Of a DNA stretch of 24,425 nucleotides, positions 8,152-17,104 are shown piece after piece. Numbering within the stretch: position 1 is the first letter of the stretch; each line of letters begins with the position of its first letter. Origin of the DNA: an uncultured Clostridia bacterium. Lineage in GTDB: Bacteria > Bacillota > Clostridia > Oscillospirales > Ruminococcaceae. The stretch is from contig CALCUE010000012.1 of the NCBI GenBank assembly GCA_937906945.1, positions 1 to 24,425 of the forward strand, written 5' to 3'. The notes beneath the pieces are model-generated. The model searched no databases and was not told where the DNA came from. It saw only the letters and a program-made list of their open reading frames with translations. Position numbers and translations under genes: made by a program.

Positions 8152-9117
8152 TTACCGTTTTTCGTTTTCTATCCCAAGAAGCCGCAGCGTTTCGGCGCCG
8201 CTTCCCTCGATCCAGAGTTTCGCTCCTTTTTCGGCGTTTTTTCGGTCCAGCGCGATGCGCTCGAAAAGGGTCTCCCGGTCCTCGAACACCATTTCCTCCC
8301 GGACGAACTCCAGAAGGAACACGGTGACGGTCTTGCCGTAAAGGTCGCCGAAAAGGCCGATGATGTTCGTTTCCATCACCGGAACGTTTTCCTCGGAAAC
8401 GGTGGGTTTGACCCCGACGTTGGTGACCGCCGGATAGAGCTTTCCGTCCACGAAGGCGGCGGAGACGTAAACGCCGAATTTCGGGATGATATAGCCCTCG
8501 TCAAAGCCCTGGTTGATGGTCGGAAGCCCGAACTGACGACCGAGATGCTTGCCCGGAACGACCTCTTTCCGCACGCAGAACGGATAGCCGCAAAGCCTCC
8601 GGACCGTCTTCATGTCACCGTTTTCGCAGGCTTCCCGGATGCGGGTGGAACTGATGGCTTCGCCGTCATCATAGAGTTTTTCAATGACGGCGCATTCCAT
8701 TCCGTATTGCTCGCAGAGAGTCCGCAGATCGCCGACGCCGCAGGCGGCGTTTTTTCCGAAGCGGAAATCGGTGCCGCAGACGACTTTCCGGCAGCGCAGG
8801 TGGTCAATCAGGATCTTTTTGACGAATTCCTCGCCGGAAAGCTCCTTGACCTCGTCAAAATCCGGGGCGTAAACGTGGGCGATACCGCATTTTTTCATAA
8901 GGCCGTATTTGATGTCCCCCGGTTCCAGCCGCAAAGCGCCCCGTTTTCCGGTGGGCAGCGACCGTTCCGAGAAAGTGAACACCCAGGGCTCCAGATAATC
9001 GATCCTCGCCGCTTCCTTCAAAACGGCGCGGTGTCCGCGGTGAACCCCGTCAAAAACGCCGAGGGCGACGGCTGTCGGCCCTTTGGGCATCTCCGCCGTG
9101 ACAAATTCCGTTTTCAT
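8152..9117 (-). CDS. ribF: Bifunctional riboflavin kinase / FAD synthetase
   Basis: Converts riboflavin to FMN and FMN to FAD in the cytoplasm. 321 residues, usual for bacterial RibF. The N-terminal adenylyltransferase domain has GVFDGVHRGH (20-29) and ISSTRIR (154-160). The C-terminal kinase domain has GKHLGRQFGLPTIN (188-201), where the more usual form reads GFPTAN, and TNVGVKPTV (231-239). The ATG overlaps the truA stop by 4 bp, indicating translational coupling. It is the last gene of the long operon. No proper terminator follows: a 7-bp hairpin at 8116-8135 lacks a T run and overlaps the rpsO promoter, so read-through into rpsO is likely. No FMN riboswitch was seen. Confidence 0.95.
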   Translation of the reverse strand: MKTEFVTAEMPKGPTAVALGVFDGVHRGHRAVLKEAARIDYLEPWVFTFSERSLPTGKRGALRLEPGDIKYGLMKKCGIAHVYAPDFDEVKELSGEEFVKKILIDHLRCRKVVCGTDFRFGKNAACGVGDLRTLCEQYGMECAVIEKLYDDGEAISSTRIREACENGDMKTVRRLCGYPFCVRKEVVPGKHLGRQFGLPTINQGFDEGYIIPKFGVYVSAAFVDGKLYPAVTNVGVKPTVSEENVPVMETNIIGLFGDLYGKTVTVFLLEFVREEMVFEDRETLFERIALDRKNAEKGAKLWIEGSGAETLRLLGIENEKR

Positions 9118-9869
9118 AAATCCTCATCTTCCTCATCATAAAAAACGTCGTCGAGATAAAGGCCCTCGGCCTTGGCCGTCCGACCGGCTTTGGTCCGGTC
9201 TTTAGAGGCGAGAATGTTCGGAATGGCGTCGGGCTCAATCTTGCCCTCGCTGATTTCCAGAAGCGTTCCCACCATAATTCTTACCATATTATATAGGAAG
9301 CCGTCGCCGAGGACGGTGAAGGTCACCAGTTCCCCTTCCCGCTCCACCGAACAGCCGAAAACCTCCCTCGTGGAATCCTCCTGTTCGTTAGCGGCGCCGG
9401 CAAAGGCGGAAAAATCGTGTTTCCCGACAAAATCGGTGCAGACGGCGTCCAGGAAATTTTCGTCCAGCGGCTTCGGATAGTGAAGTGCCAACCCCTGCCA
9501 GAAAGGGCTCATATAGGGCGCGTTCCAGATCTTATAGACGTAGCGCTTGCCTTTGCAGGAATAGCGGGCGTGGAAATCCGCTCCCACTTCCTCGCAGTCG
9601 ATGACGGCGATGTCCTCCGGCAAAAGAGCGTCGAGGCTGTGGCGCAGGTGCTCCAAATCCATTTCGTTTTCCGTTTTGAAGCTGACGCAGAAGCGGTTGG
9701 CGTGAACGCCGGCGTCCGTCCGGGAACAGCCCTTGACGTCCGGGCGCTCTTTCAGGAGCGTTTCCATGGCGTTCTGCAGCGTCTCGCAGACGGTGGGGGC
9801 GTTTTTCTGCACCTGAAAACCGTGGTAATTGGTGCCCCGGTAGCTGATGGTCAGAAGCAGGTTCCTCAA
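9114..9869 (-). CDS. truA: tRNA pseudouridine(38-40) synthase
   Basis: Makes pseudouridine at positions 38-40 in the anticodon arm of many tRNAs. 251 residues, full length. The catalytic aspartate is Asp52 in CSRTDAGVHA; the N-terminal YRGTNYHGFQVQ and the C-terminal FLYNMVRIMVGTLLEI blocks are typical. The start is UUG at 9869, with GGAGG 10 nt upstream; its first bases overlap the ecfT stop codon (TTGA). truA directly after ecfT is the usual Firmicutes arrangement, while ribF as the next gene is not. Confidence 0.95.
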   Translation of the reverse strand: MRNLLLTISYRGTNYHGFQVQKNAPTVCETLQNAMETLLKERPDVKGCSRTDAGVHANRFCVSFKTENEMDLEHLRHSLDALLPEDIAVIDCEEVGADFHARYSCKGKRYVYKIWNAPYMSPFWQGLALHYPKPLDENFLDAVCTDFVGKHDFSAFAGAANEQEDSTREVFGCSVEREGELVTFTVLGDGFLYNMVRIMVGTLLEISEGKIEPDAIPNILASKDRTKAGRTAKAEGLYLDDVFYDEEDEDL

Positions 9870-10684
9870 AGCCGTCCCACCTCCGGTCCGAAAATGTTGA
9901 GCAGGATGACGGCGGCGAAACCGGCAAGAACGACGGCCAGCGCCACCCAGTCCTTAGCGGAAGTTTTGAGCTGTTTCAGCCGGGTACGGCCGTCGCCGCC
10001 CCGATAACACCGGCATTCCATGGCGAGGGCCAGTTCGTCGGCCCGACGGAAAGCGGAAACGAAAAGCGGGATCAGGATCGGCACCAGCGCCTTGGCTTTT
10101 TCGATGAAGTTGCCCGATTCGAGGTCGGCGCCACGGGCTTTCTGCGCGGAAATGATCTTCTGCGTCTCGTCGATGAGGGTCGGGATAAAGCGCAGGGCGA
10201 TGGTCATCATCATGGAAAGCTCGTGCACCGGCACCTTGATCTTATTGAGCGGCTTCAAAAGCCGCTCCAACCCGTCCGTTAAGGCGATGGGCGTTGTCGT
10301 ATAGGTCAGAAGGCTGCTTCCGACGATGAGGCAGACGATCCGCACCGCCATGAGCACGGCGGTGAGCACACCTTTTTCGGAGATGTGGATGAATTTCCAC
10401 TCAAAAAGCGGTTCGCCCTCGATGAAGAAAATGTTGAGCACCGCCGTGAAGATCACGATGGGCAGAATGGGCTTTACGCACCGGATAATAAGCTTCGGCG
10501 AAAGCTTGGAAAGGGCGTAGAAGAAAACGACCATCAAAGCCCCGACCGCCAGCGGAAGAAGCCCGTTAGCCACGAAAAGCAGCGCGATATAAAGAATGGT
10601 CAGTACCAGTTTCATTCGGGGATCGAGTTTGTGAAGAACGGAATTTCCCGGGAAATACTGGCCGAAGGTGATGTCTTTCAGCAA
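9866..10684 (-). CDS. ecfT: ECF transporter transmembrane subunit EcfT
   Basis: Membrane scaffold of the energy-coupling factor transporter. It links the two ATPases to exchangeable substrate-binding S proteins for vitamins. 272 residues. Hydrophobic segments lie at about 26-60, 66-88, 106-130, 155-172 and 245-265. The coupling region has QKARGADLES (181-190) and AFRRADELALAMECRCYRGG (211-230), matching the ARG-type coupling motifs. The start overlaps the end of ecfA2 by 7 bp. No S component gene is in the window, so this is a shared (group II) module whose substrate is set elsewhere. Confidence 0.95.
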   Translation of the reverse strand: MLKDITFGQYFPGNSVLHKLDPRMKLVLTILYIALLFVANGLLPLAVGALMVVFFYALSKLSPKLIIRCVKPILPIVIFTAVLNIFFIEGEPLFEWKFIHISEKGVLTAVLMAVRIVCLIVGSSLLTYTTTPIALTDGLERLLKPLNKIKVPVHELSMMMTIALRFIPTLIDETQKIISAQKARGADLESGNFIEKAKALVPILIPLFVSAFRRADELALAMECRCYRGGDGRTRLKQLKTSAKDWVALAVVLAGFAAVILLNIFGPEVGRL

Positions 10685-11547
10685 GGTTCCGTCCCTCCCT
10701 TCAGAAGGTCCAGAACGGCCTTTTTCGCTTCGGCAACGGTGAGCACCGATTCCGGAACGGGAACGCCTTTTGCCCGCAAAGCGGCGAAAACCCGGCTTAT
10801 CTGCGGCACCTCAAGACCCATTTCCTCCAGTTCCTCCACCCGGCTGAAAACCTCTCTCGTCTCGCCGTACATGGCGACTTTCGAGTGGTTCATAATGAGC
10901 ACGTGGGAAGCGAAGCGGGCCACGTCCTCCATACTGTGGGAAACAAGAAGAACGGTGGCGCCATAGCGCTCGTGGTAGTTTTTAATTTCGGAAAGGATGG
11001 ATTCCCGTCCCTTCGGGTCCAATCCCGCCGTCGGCTCATCCAAAATGAGCACCTCCGGCCGCATGGCCAGAACACCGGCGATGGCGACCCGGCGTTTTTC
11101 GCCGCCGGAAAGCTCGAAGGGCGATTTTTCAAGGTATTCCTCCGAAAGACCGGTGATCTTCATGGCTTCCGCCACCCGCTCGCCGATCTCCTCTTCGGAA
11201 AGACCCATGTTTTTCGGCCCGAAGGCGATGTCTTTCCGGACGGTCTCCTCAAAAAGCTGATGCTCCGGATACTGGAACACCAACCCCACACGGAACCGGA
11301 ATTTCCGGATATCCTTCGGGTTTTCCCAGATATCCTCGCCGCCAATATAAACTTTGCCCTCCGTCGGCTTCAAAAGGCCGTTGAGGTGCTGAATGAGCGT
11401 CGATTTCCCGCTTCCGGTGTGGCCGATGACGCCGACAAAGGAGCCTTTTTCAATGGAAAGGTCGGCATGATCCAGCGCCACGTGCTCAAAAGGCGTGTCC
11501 TTGGAATAGACGTAGGAAAGGTTTTCGAGACGGATGATCTCACTCAT
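10678..11547 (-). CDS. ecfA2: ECF transporter ATPase EcfA2
   Basis: One of the two different ATPases of the ECF module. About 289 residues. Walker A GHTGSGKST (42-50), Q-loop in VFQYPEHQLF, signature LSGGEKRR (146-153), Walker B with DEPTAGLD (170-177), H-loop LLVSHSM. The start ATG 11547 was preferred; a GUG at 11556 would add three residues but sits too close to its AAAGG. The gene overlaps ecfA1 by 8 bp and ecfT by 7 bp, so the three subunits are translationally coupled. Confidence 0.94.
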   Translation of the reverse strand: MSEIIRLENLSYVYSKDTPFEHVALDHADLSIEKGSFVGVIGHTGSGKSTLIQHLNGLLKPTEGKVYIGGEDIWENPKDIRKFRFRVGLVFQYPEHQLFEETVRKDIAFGPKNMGLSEEEIGERVAEAMKITGLSEEYLEKSPFELSGGEKRRVAIAGVLAMRPEVLILDEPTAGLDPKGRESILSEIKNYHERYGATVLLVSHSMEDVARFASHVLIMNHSKVAMYGETREVFSRVEELEEMGLEVPQISRVFAALRAKGVPVPESVLTVAEAKKAVLDLLKGGTEPC

Positions 11548-12409
11548 GGCGCTCACCGCCTTTCCAAAGAGCCTCCAGCGCCGAAACGCACTCCTCTTCG
11601 GTCAGAACGTCGTCGGGGACGGCGACGCCCTCTTTTTGAAGCTCATAGCAAAGCTCCGTCACCTGCGGCACGTCAAGACCCCGGCTTTTGAGAAGCTCCA
11701 CGTTCTTAAAAACCTCTTTCGGGGTGCCGTCCATCAGCACCTTGCCGTCGTCCACGACGGCGACCCGCTGACATTGCGCCGCCTCGTCCATATAATGCGT
11801 AATAATGACCACCGTGATGCCCAGTTCCTCGTTGAGTTCCCGGATGGTCTTCATGACTTCCCGCCGGCCTTTGGGGTCCAGCATGGCTGTCGGCTCGTCT
11901 AAAACGACGCACCGGGGGCGCATGGCGATGATCCCGGCGATGGCGACCCGCTGTTTCTGACCGCCGGAAAGCTGGTTCGGCGCGTGTTCCCGATAGTCGT
12001 ACATCCCGACTTTTTTAAGGGCGTCGTCCACCCGCTGACGGATCTCCTCCGGCGGCACGCCGAGGTTTTCGAGGGCGAAGGCCACGTCCTCCTCGACGAT
12101 GGTGGCGACGATCTGGTTGTCCGGGTTCTGGAACACCATGCCCACGTCCTGCCGGATCTCATAAAGCCGGTTTTCGTCGGCGGTGGATACCCCGTCCACG
12201 GAGACCGCTCCCTCCGTCGGGATCAAAATCGCGTTAAAATGTTTGGCCAGCGTTGATTTTCCGCTTCCGTTGTGCCCGAGGATGGCCATAAACTCCCCTT
12301 CGCCGATGGAAAGGCTCACGTCGTCTAAAACGAGCCGGGGAAGGGAGCCGTCATAGCTCGGGTATCGGAACGAAAGGCGCTCGGCCTCAATAAATTTCTC
12401 TTTTGCCAT
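11540..12409 (-). CDS. ecfA1: ECF transporter ATPase EcfA1
   Basis: Partner ATPase of EcfA2; the two form a heterodimer under EcfT. 289 residues. Walker A GHNGSGKST (45-53), Q-loop VFQNPDNQIV (92-101, the NPDNQ form usual for EcfA1), signature LSGGQKQR (147-154), DEPTAMLDPKG (171-181), H-loop VIITHYM. The upstream gap to the GNAT gene is 55 bp and holds only a 6-bp hairpin (CGCCGT/ACGGCG) without a T run, so transcription probably continues through. AAGG lies 7 nt before the ATG. Confidence 0.94.
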   Translation of the reverse strand: MAKEKFIEAERLSFRYPSYDGSLPRLVLDDVSLSIGEGEFMAILGHNGSGKSTLAKHFNAILIPTEGAVSVDGVSTADENRLYEIRQDVGMVFQNPDNQIVATIVEEDVAFALENLGVPPEEIRQRVDDALKKVGMYDYREHAPNQLSGGQKQRVAIAGIIAMRPRCVVLDEPTAMLDPKGRREVMKTIRELNEELGITVVIITHYMDEAAQCQRVAVVDDGKVLMDGTPKEVFKNVELLKSRGLDVPQVTELCYELQKEGVAVPDDVLTEEECVSALEALWKGGERHE

Positions 12410-12464
12410 GTTTTATCCTTTTTATCCCGCCGTCTCTTGGTACGGCGTTCGTTTTTTTCTGTCC

Positions 12465-13169
12465 TCAGTCTTTGTCGTCCATCATCCAGGCGACCATGCG
12501 CTCCGCTTTCTGAAGGCCGAGCCGCTGCTGCAGGCTGATGGAAACATCGTTGCCGATGACGACAAAATTGAAGGGGATATGTCCCTCCCCGATCTGCCGG
12601 TTGATGATCCGGACCTCAAGACCCGTGCCGATGCGGCGGTTTCGATAGGCCGGAAGCACCTTGAGAAGTCCGACCTCGCCGTTGGGGTGAAGTCCTACGA
12701 AGCCGACACAGCGCTCCCCTTCAAAGGCGCCGATCATGCCTTTTTTAAGGCAGCGGCGGATATAGTCCGCCGATTCGCTGTAATTTTCGTCGATGAACGG
12801 CAGATATTCCTCGGTGATGGGCCGGAATTCAATGCCGGAGACCTCGTTTTCGGGAAGCTTTTTTTCGTTCCAGACGGAAAACTCCCAGCAGGGCAGAATT
12901 TTCATCTTTTCCCGGCCTTCCAGAAGAAGCGGCGCGAATTTCATCTGATGGGTGCAGGCTTCGATACCGTTCTTTTCCGGGATCAGGCGGCAGAGTTTCC
13001 GGAAGGTCTCCTCGCTCTCGGCGCTCAGCGTATAAATGCCTTCGGCGCAGCGGAGAAGGACGCCGTCCTCCTCCGAAGCCAGCACCTCGGTTTTTTCGCT
13101 TTTCAAAGCGTCGAGCATGTCCGCGTGCAGAAGCTTATCCTTTTCCAGATAGATTTTCGGATCTCTCAT
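12465..13169 (-). CDS. GNAT family N-acetyltransferase
   Basis: 234 residues. The C-terminal half is a GNAT fold: the acetyl-CoA pyrophosphate loop reads LLKVLPAYRNRRIGTGLEVRII (about residues 168-189), followed by a segment ending NDVSISLQQRLGLQKAERMV that fits the last strand and helix. The N-terminal 115 residues are less conserved, as in FR47-like two-domain members. The acceptor (small molecule, peptide or protein) cannot be told from sequence. It lies 18 bp after the methyltransferase gene with an AAAGGA ribosome binding site, within the long operon. Confidence 0.85.
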   Translation of the reverse strand: MRDPKIYLEKDKLLHADMLDALKSEKTEVLASEEDGVLLRCAEGIYTLSAESEETFRKLCRLIPEKNGIEACTHQMKFAPLLLEGREKMKILPCWEFSVWNEKKLPENEVSGIEFRPITEEYLPFIDENYSESADYIRRCLKKGMIGAFEGERCVGFVGLHPNGEVGLLKVLPAYRNRRIGTGLEVRIINRQIGEGHIPFNFVVIGNDVSISLQQRLGLQKAERMVAWMMDDKD

Positions 13170-13187
13170 TTTCTGTCGTCCTTTCGT

Positions 13188-14054
13188 TCAGTTGTCGGAA
13201 AGCCAGAGGGCGGAGGAACCGCAGGGCAGCACCATGCCGCTCTCCGTCACCGGAAGACCGATCTCCTCGGCGGAAACGGTGCCGCCGAACTTCTTCATGG
13301 TCGCCCCGAGGACGTAAGCCATGGTCGAAGCGGAAAGCCCGGTGGTATAGGAATTGAGCAAAACAAAAAGCGGTTTTTCGCTTAAAACACCGCTGCAAAG
13401 GGAAAGCAGATCATAGATCTGATCCTCCAGTTTCCAGACTTCGCCGCCGGGACCTCTTCCATAGGAAGGCGGGTCCAGAATAATGGCGTCATAAAAACTG
13501 CCCCGGCGGATCTCCCGCTCCACAAATTTCGCGCAGTCATCGACGATCCACCGGATGGGCTTTTCGGAAAGGCCGGAAAGCTCGGCGTTTTCCCTCGCCC
13601 AGCGGACCATGCCTTTGGCGGCGTCCACATGGCAGACCGAAGCGCCGGCAGCGGCGGCGGCTAACGTCGCCCCGCCGGTATAGGCAAAAAGGTTCAGCAC
13701 CCGAACGTTGCGTCCGGCGCTTTGGATCTTTTCGCCCATGGCGTCCCAGTTGACCGCCTGTTCCGGGAAAAGACCGGTGTGCTTAAAGCCCGTGGGGCTT
13801 ATTTTGAAGGTCAGATCTTTATACTTCAGTTTCCAGAATTCCGGAAGCTGTTTTCTAAATTCCCAATGGCCGCCGCCTTCCTTCGAGCGAAGGTAATGGG
13901 CGTCGGCTTTTTTCCAGAGGGGATGGGTCTTCGGGGTGTTCCAGATGACCTGGGGATCGGGACGGATGAGGATAATGTCGCCCCAACGCTCCAACCGTTC
14001 CCCGCCGGAACAGTCTAAAAGCTCGTAATCAGTCCAGTCTTTCGAATATCTCAT
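13188..14054 (-). CDS. Class I SAM-dependent methyltransferase (RlmI/RlmK-like)
   Basis: 288 residues. The SAM-binding motif is NLFAYTGGATLAAAAAGA (121-138), then HVDAAKGMV, and the catalytic-type LDPPSYGRGPGG (193-204), as in the C-terminal domain of rRNA m5C methyltransferases RlmI/RlmK (YccW/SUN-like group). The N-terminal PUA domain of RlmI is absent; instead there is an 80-residue segment rich in tryptophan, as in stand-alone relatives. An RNA target is likely by family but unproven. The start overlaps the end of glmM by 26 bp; GAGG lies 6 nt before ATG. Confidence 0.85.
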   Translation of the reverse strand: MRYSKDWTDYELLDCSGGERLERWGDIILIRPDPQVIWNTPKTHPLWKKADAHYLRSKEGGGHWEFRKQLPEFWKLKYKDLTFKISPTGFKHTGLFPEQAVNWDAMGEKIQSAGRNVRVLNLFAYTGGATLAAAAAGASVCHVDAAKGMVRWARENAELSGLSEKPIRWIVDDCAKFVEREIRRGSFYDAIILDPPSYGRGPGGEVWKLEDQIYDLLSLCSGVLSEKPLFVLLNSYTTGLSASTMAYVLGATMKKFGGTVSAEEIGLPVTESGMVLPCGSSALWLSDN

Positions 14055-15414
14055 GGCCCGCCTCGTTGTTTTCGTTCAAAAGTATTTTCAGCGTCTCCAC
14101 GCACTCGTTCACAAGGGCGTGGATCTTTTCTTCGTCTTTTCCCTCGACCATGACCCGAATGAGCGGTTCCGTACCGGAGGGACGGACAAGAATGCGTCCT
14201 TCGCCCTCCATCTTGCCGGTCTCAAGGTCCAGATAGGCCCGCACCTGCGGATCGTCCAGATGCCGCTTCATCTCCGCGGTGGCCTCGATGTTAACGAGGA
14301 CCTGCGGATAGATCGTCATGACCTTCCGAAGCTCGGAGGCCTTCTTTCCGGAAAGCTTCAGCGTCTCCGCCAGCATAAGGCCGGTCAGTTCGCCGTCACC
14401 GGTGGTCATATAATCGGTCAGAATGACGTGACCGCTCTGCTCGCCGCCGAGGTTGGCGCCGAATTTCAGCATGCTTTCCAGAACGTACCGGTCGCCGACC
14501 TTCGTCGGGAAACAGGCGATGCCGTTCGCCTCGGCGAATTTGAAGAGGCCCATATTGCTCATGACCGTCGGGATCAGCATTTTTTTGGAAAGCCGTCCCT
14601 CGTCGGCAAAGCGTTTAGCTAAAATCGCCATGATGACGTCGCCGTCCATCACGTCGCCTTTTTCATCGACGGCCAGACACCGGTCCGCGTCGCCGTCGAA
14701 GGCGACGCCGAGGTCAAAGCCGTTCTCCCGGACAAAAGCGCCGAGATTTTTAACGAAAAGGGAACCGCAGTCCCGGTTGACGTTGACGCCGTCCGGTTCC
14801 ACGTTGACAAAAACGGCGTCGGCGTTCGCTTTGCCGAAGATCTTTTTCGCGACTTCATAGGAAGCGCCGTTGGCGCAGTCCACGGCCACTTTAAGACCCG
14901 AAAGATCCCCCACCGCCGAGGCGATATGCTCGGCATAGAGGTCCGCGAACTCCGAATGGACCGAAATACGACCGATCTTGTCGGTGGCGGCCAGAGCGAT
15001 GGGCTCGGCTCCATCCAGAATGATCCGCTCAATGCGGTCCTCCTGCTCGTCGGTGAGCTTAAAGCCCGTGGAACCAAAATATTTGATGCCGTTATATTGA
15101 TAGGGATTGTGGCTGGCGGTGATCATAACGCCGCCGTCCGCTCCCAGTTTTTTCACAAGATAGGCCACCGCCGGCGTCGGGACGACGCCCAAAAGCTCGA
15201 CGTCACAGCCGACGGAGGCAAGGCCGGAAGCCACCGCCGCTTCCAGCATCATGCCGGAAAGACGGGTGTCCCGTCCGACGATGATCCGCGGATGGTCCGC
15301 TCCCTCGTTTTTAATGATCATACCGGCGGCCCGGGAAATGGCCAGCGCCAGTTCTACGTCCAGTTTCTCGTTGGCGATCCCGCGAACGCCGTCCGTTCCG
15401 AAAAGTCTTCCCAT
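14029..15414 (-). CDS. glmM: Phosphoglucosamine mutase
   Basis: Interconverts glucosamine-6-phosphate and glucosamine-1-phosphate on the route to UDP-GlcNAc for peptidoglycan. 461 residues from the chosen start, slightly longer than usual because of a tail after the last domain. Catalytic Ser101 in TASHNP, metal-binding DGDADR (240-245), and phosphate-binding RPSGTEP (411-417). The longer frame to 15432 was rejected because its extra codons are the GGAGG ribosome binding site, 10 nt before ATG 15414. It starts 5 bp after the ruvB stop. In many Firmicutes glmM lies beside cdaA/ybbR; here it follows ruvB. Confidence 0.96.
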   Translation of the reverse strand: MGRLFGTDGVRGIANEKLDVELALAISRAAGMIIKNEGADHPRIIVGRDTRLSGMMLEAAVASGLASVGCDVELLGVVPTPAVAYLVKKLGADGGVMITASHNPYQYNGIKYFGSTGFKLTDEQEDRIERIILDGAEPIALAATDKIGRISVHSEFADLYAEHIASAVGDLSGLKVAVDCANGASYEVAKKIFGKANADAVFVNVEPDGVNVNRDCGSLFVKNLGAFVRENGFDLGVAFDGDADRCLAVDEKGDVMDGDVIMAILAKRFADEGRLSKKMLIPTVMSNMGLFKFAEANGIACFPTKVGDRYVLESMLKFGANLGGEQSGHVILTDYMTTGDGELTGLMLAETLKLSGKKASELRKVMTIYPQVLVNIEATAEMKRHLDDPQVRAYLDLETGKMEGEGRILVRPSGTEPLIRVMVEGKDEEKIHALVNECVETLKILLNENNEAGHEIFERLD

Positions 15415-15419
15415 TGTTT

Positions 15420-16478
15420 TCAGTCCTCCCATCTCAGTTGTTCCGCCTCGGAAGCCGGCTCGCTGTTCGGCATAAATCCGAGGTGTTCATAGGCCAGTGC
15501 GGTGACACAGCGTCCCCGCGGCGTGCGGCTCAAAAAGCCGATCTGCATCAAATACGGCTCATAGACGTCCTCAATGGTGATGGCGTCCTCGCCGATGGCG
15601 GCGGCCATGGTCTCAAGACCCACCGGCCCGCCGTTATAACTTTTGATCATCATGGTGAGAAGCCGCCGGTCAATGGCGTCGAGACCAAGGTGATCGACTT
15701 CCAACCGGGAAAGCGCCTCGGCGGCGATCTCTTTGGTGATGACGCCGTCGCCGATGATCTGGGCAAAATCCCGGATCCGTTTTAAGAAACGGTTGACGAT
15801 ACGGGGCGTGCCGCGGCTTCGCCGGGCAAGCTCCATGGCGCCCTCATGCTCGATGTTGATGCCGAGGATCTCGGCGCTTCGCTCGGCGATCTTGCAAAGA
15901 TCCTCCGGCGAATACAGTTCCAGCCGGGCGATGACGCCGAACCGGTCCCGAAGCGGCGCGGAAAGCTGTCCCGCTCTCGTGGTCGCGCCGACCAGGGTGA
16001 AATGGGGCAGATCGACCCGAATGGAACGGGCCGAAGGCCCTTTGCCGACGATGATATCGAGGGCGTAGTCCTCCATGGCCGGATACAAAACCTCCTCGAC
16101 GGCCCGGTTCATCCGGTGGATCTCGTCGATGAAGAGGATATCGTTTTCGTTGAGGTTGGTCAGAAGGGCGGCAAGATCGCCGGGCCGTTCAATGGCCGGG
16201 CCGCTGGTGATCCGAAAACCGACGCCCATCTCGTTGGCGATGATCTCCGAAAGGGTCGTTTTTCCGAGACCGGGAGGCCCGTAGAGAAGCACGTGGTCGA
16301 GCGCTTCGCCGCGGCGTTTCGCCGCCTCGATATAGATCGCCATATTTTCTTTGGCCTTCGTCTGACCGATGTATTCATCCAGCGTCTTCGGACGGAGCGA
16401 AAGCTCGTTTTCCCGGTCCACTTCCTCCATTTCCGGCGCTACGATCCGGTTTTCAAAATCTTTTTCGTTGGAAAGCAA
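15420..16478 (-). CDS. ruvB: Holliday junction branch migration ATPase RuvB
   Basis: Hexameric AAA+ motor that drives branch migration with RuvA. 352 residues. Walker A GPPGLGKT (67-74), Walker B FIDEIHRM (116-123), sensor region VGATTRAGQLSAPLRDRFG with the arginine finger context, and a C-terminal winged helix (IGFLSRTPRGR). The start is UUG at 16478 with GGAGG 7 nt upstream. It lies 15 bp after ruvA, so ruvC-ruvA-ruvB form an uninterrupted set. Confidence 0.97.
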   Translation of the reverse strand: MLSNEKDFENRIVAPEMEEVDRENELSLRPKTLDEYIGQTKAKENMAIYIEAAKRRGEALDHVLLYGPPGLGKTTLSEIIANEMGVGFRITSGPAIERPGDLAALLTNLNENDILFIDEIHRMNRAVEEVLYPAMEDYALDIIVGKGPSARSIRVDLPHFTLVGATTRAGQLSAPLRDRFGVIARLELYSPEDLCKIAERSAEILGINIEHEGAMELARRSRGTPRIVNRFLKRIRDFAQIIGDGVITKEIAAEALSRLEVDHLGLDAIDRRLLTMMIKSYNGGPVGLETMAAAIGEDAITIEDVYEPYLMQIGFLSRTPRGRCVTALAYEHLGFMPNSEPASEAEQLRWED

Positions 16479-16493
16479 GTCGTCCCCTCCTTT

Positions 16494-17099
16494 TTATCGT
16501 CCCATGGCGAGCGACCGAAGCGCCCGCTTGATCATTTCGTCCACCGCGAGGTCCTGCGGCAGTTTGCCGATGGCGGCGGCCGCCTCGGAATGGCTGTAAC
16601 CGAGGCTGACCAAAGCGGCGATGGCTTCGCCGGCGGCGCCTTTTCCGGAAAAGACCGGCGCGGCTTTTTCCGAAAAGCCCATGGAAACGGCTTCGCCCGA
16701 AACCTTGTCCCGAAGCTCCAGAACGATCCTCTGCGCCGCTTTGGGACCGATGCCTTTGGCTCTCGTGATGGCTTTGACGTCACCGGAAGCCACCGCCAAC
16801 GCGAAGGAATCCGGCGTCATTTCGGAAAGCACCGCCAAAGCCGCCTTCGGCCCGACGCCGGAAACACCGGTCAGAAGCCGGAAGCAATCCTGCTCCGCCC
16901 GGTCAAAAAAGCCGTAAAGATCGGGGCCGTTCTCCTGGGTATAGGTCATGGTCGTATAGACGAAAACGTCCTCGCCCACCGGCGGCAGACACGAAAGAGT
17001 CGTCGCCGAGCATTTGCAGAGAAAACCGACGCCGCCGCAGGAGACAACAAAAGCGCCCGGCTCGGTGTGCCGCAGTTTTCCTTCGAGACTGTATAACAT
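16494..17099 (-). CDS. ruvA: Holliday junction DNA helicase subunit RuvA
   Basis: Tetrameric junction-binding protein that loads RuvB. 201 residues, standard. It begins MLYSLEGKL, an OB-fold domain; two helix-hairpin-helix stretches follow (LLTGVSGVGPKAALAVL and ITRAKGIGPKAAQRIVLEL), then a flexible alanine-rich linker and a C-terminal RuvB-binding domain with ALVSLGYSHSEAAAAI. The frame is open further upstream into ruvC, but ATG 17099 has GAAGGA before it and lies 5 bp after the ruvC stop. Confidence 0.97.
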   Translation of the reverse strand: MLYSLEGKLRHTEPGAFVVSCGGVGFLCKCSATTLSCLPPVGEDVFVYTTMTYTQENGPDLYGFFDRAEQDCFRLLTGVSGVGPKAALAVLSEMTPDSFALAVASGDVKAITRAKGIGPKAAQRIVLELRDKVSGEAVSMGFSEKAAPVFSGKGAAGEAIAALVSLGYSHSEAAAAIGKLPQDLAVDEMIKRALRSLAMGR

Positions 17100-17104
17100 A
17101 AGGT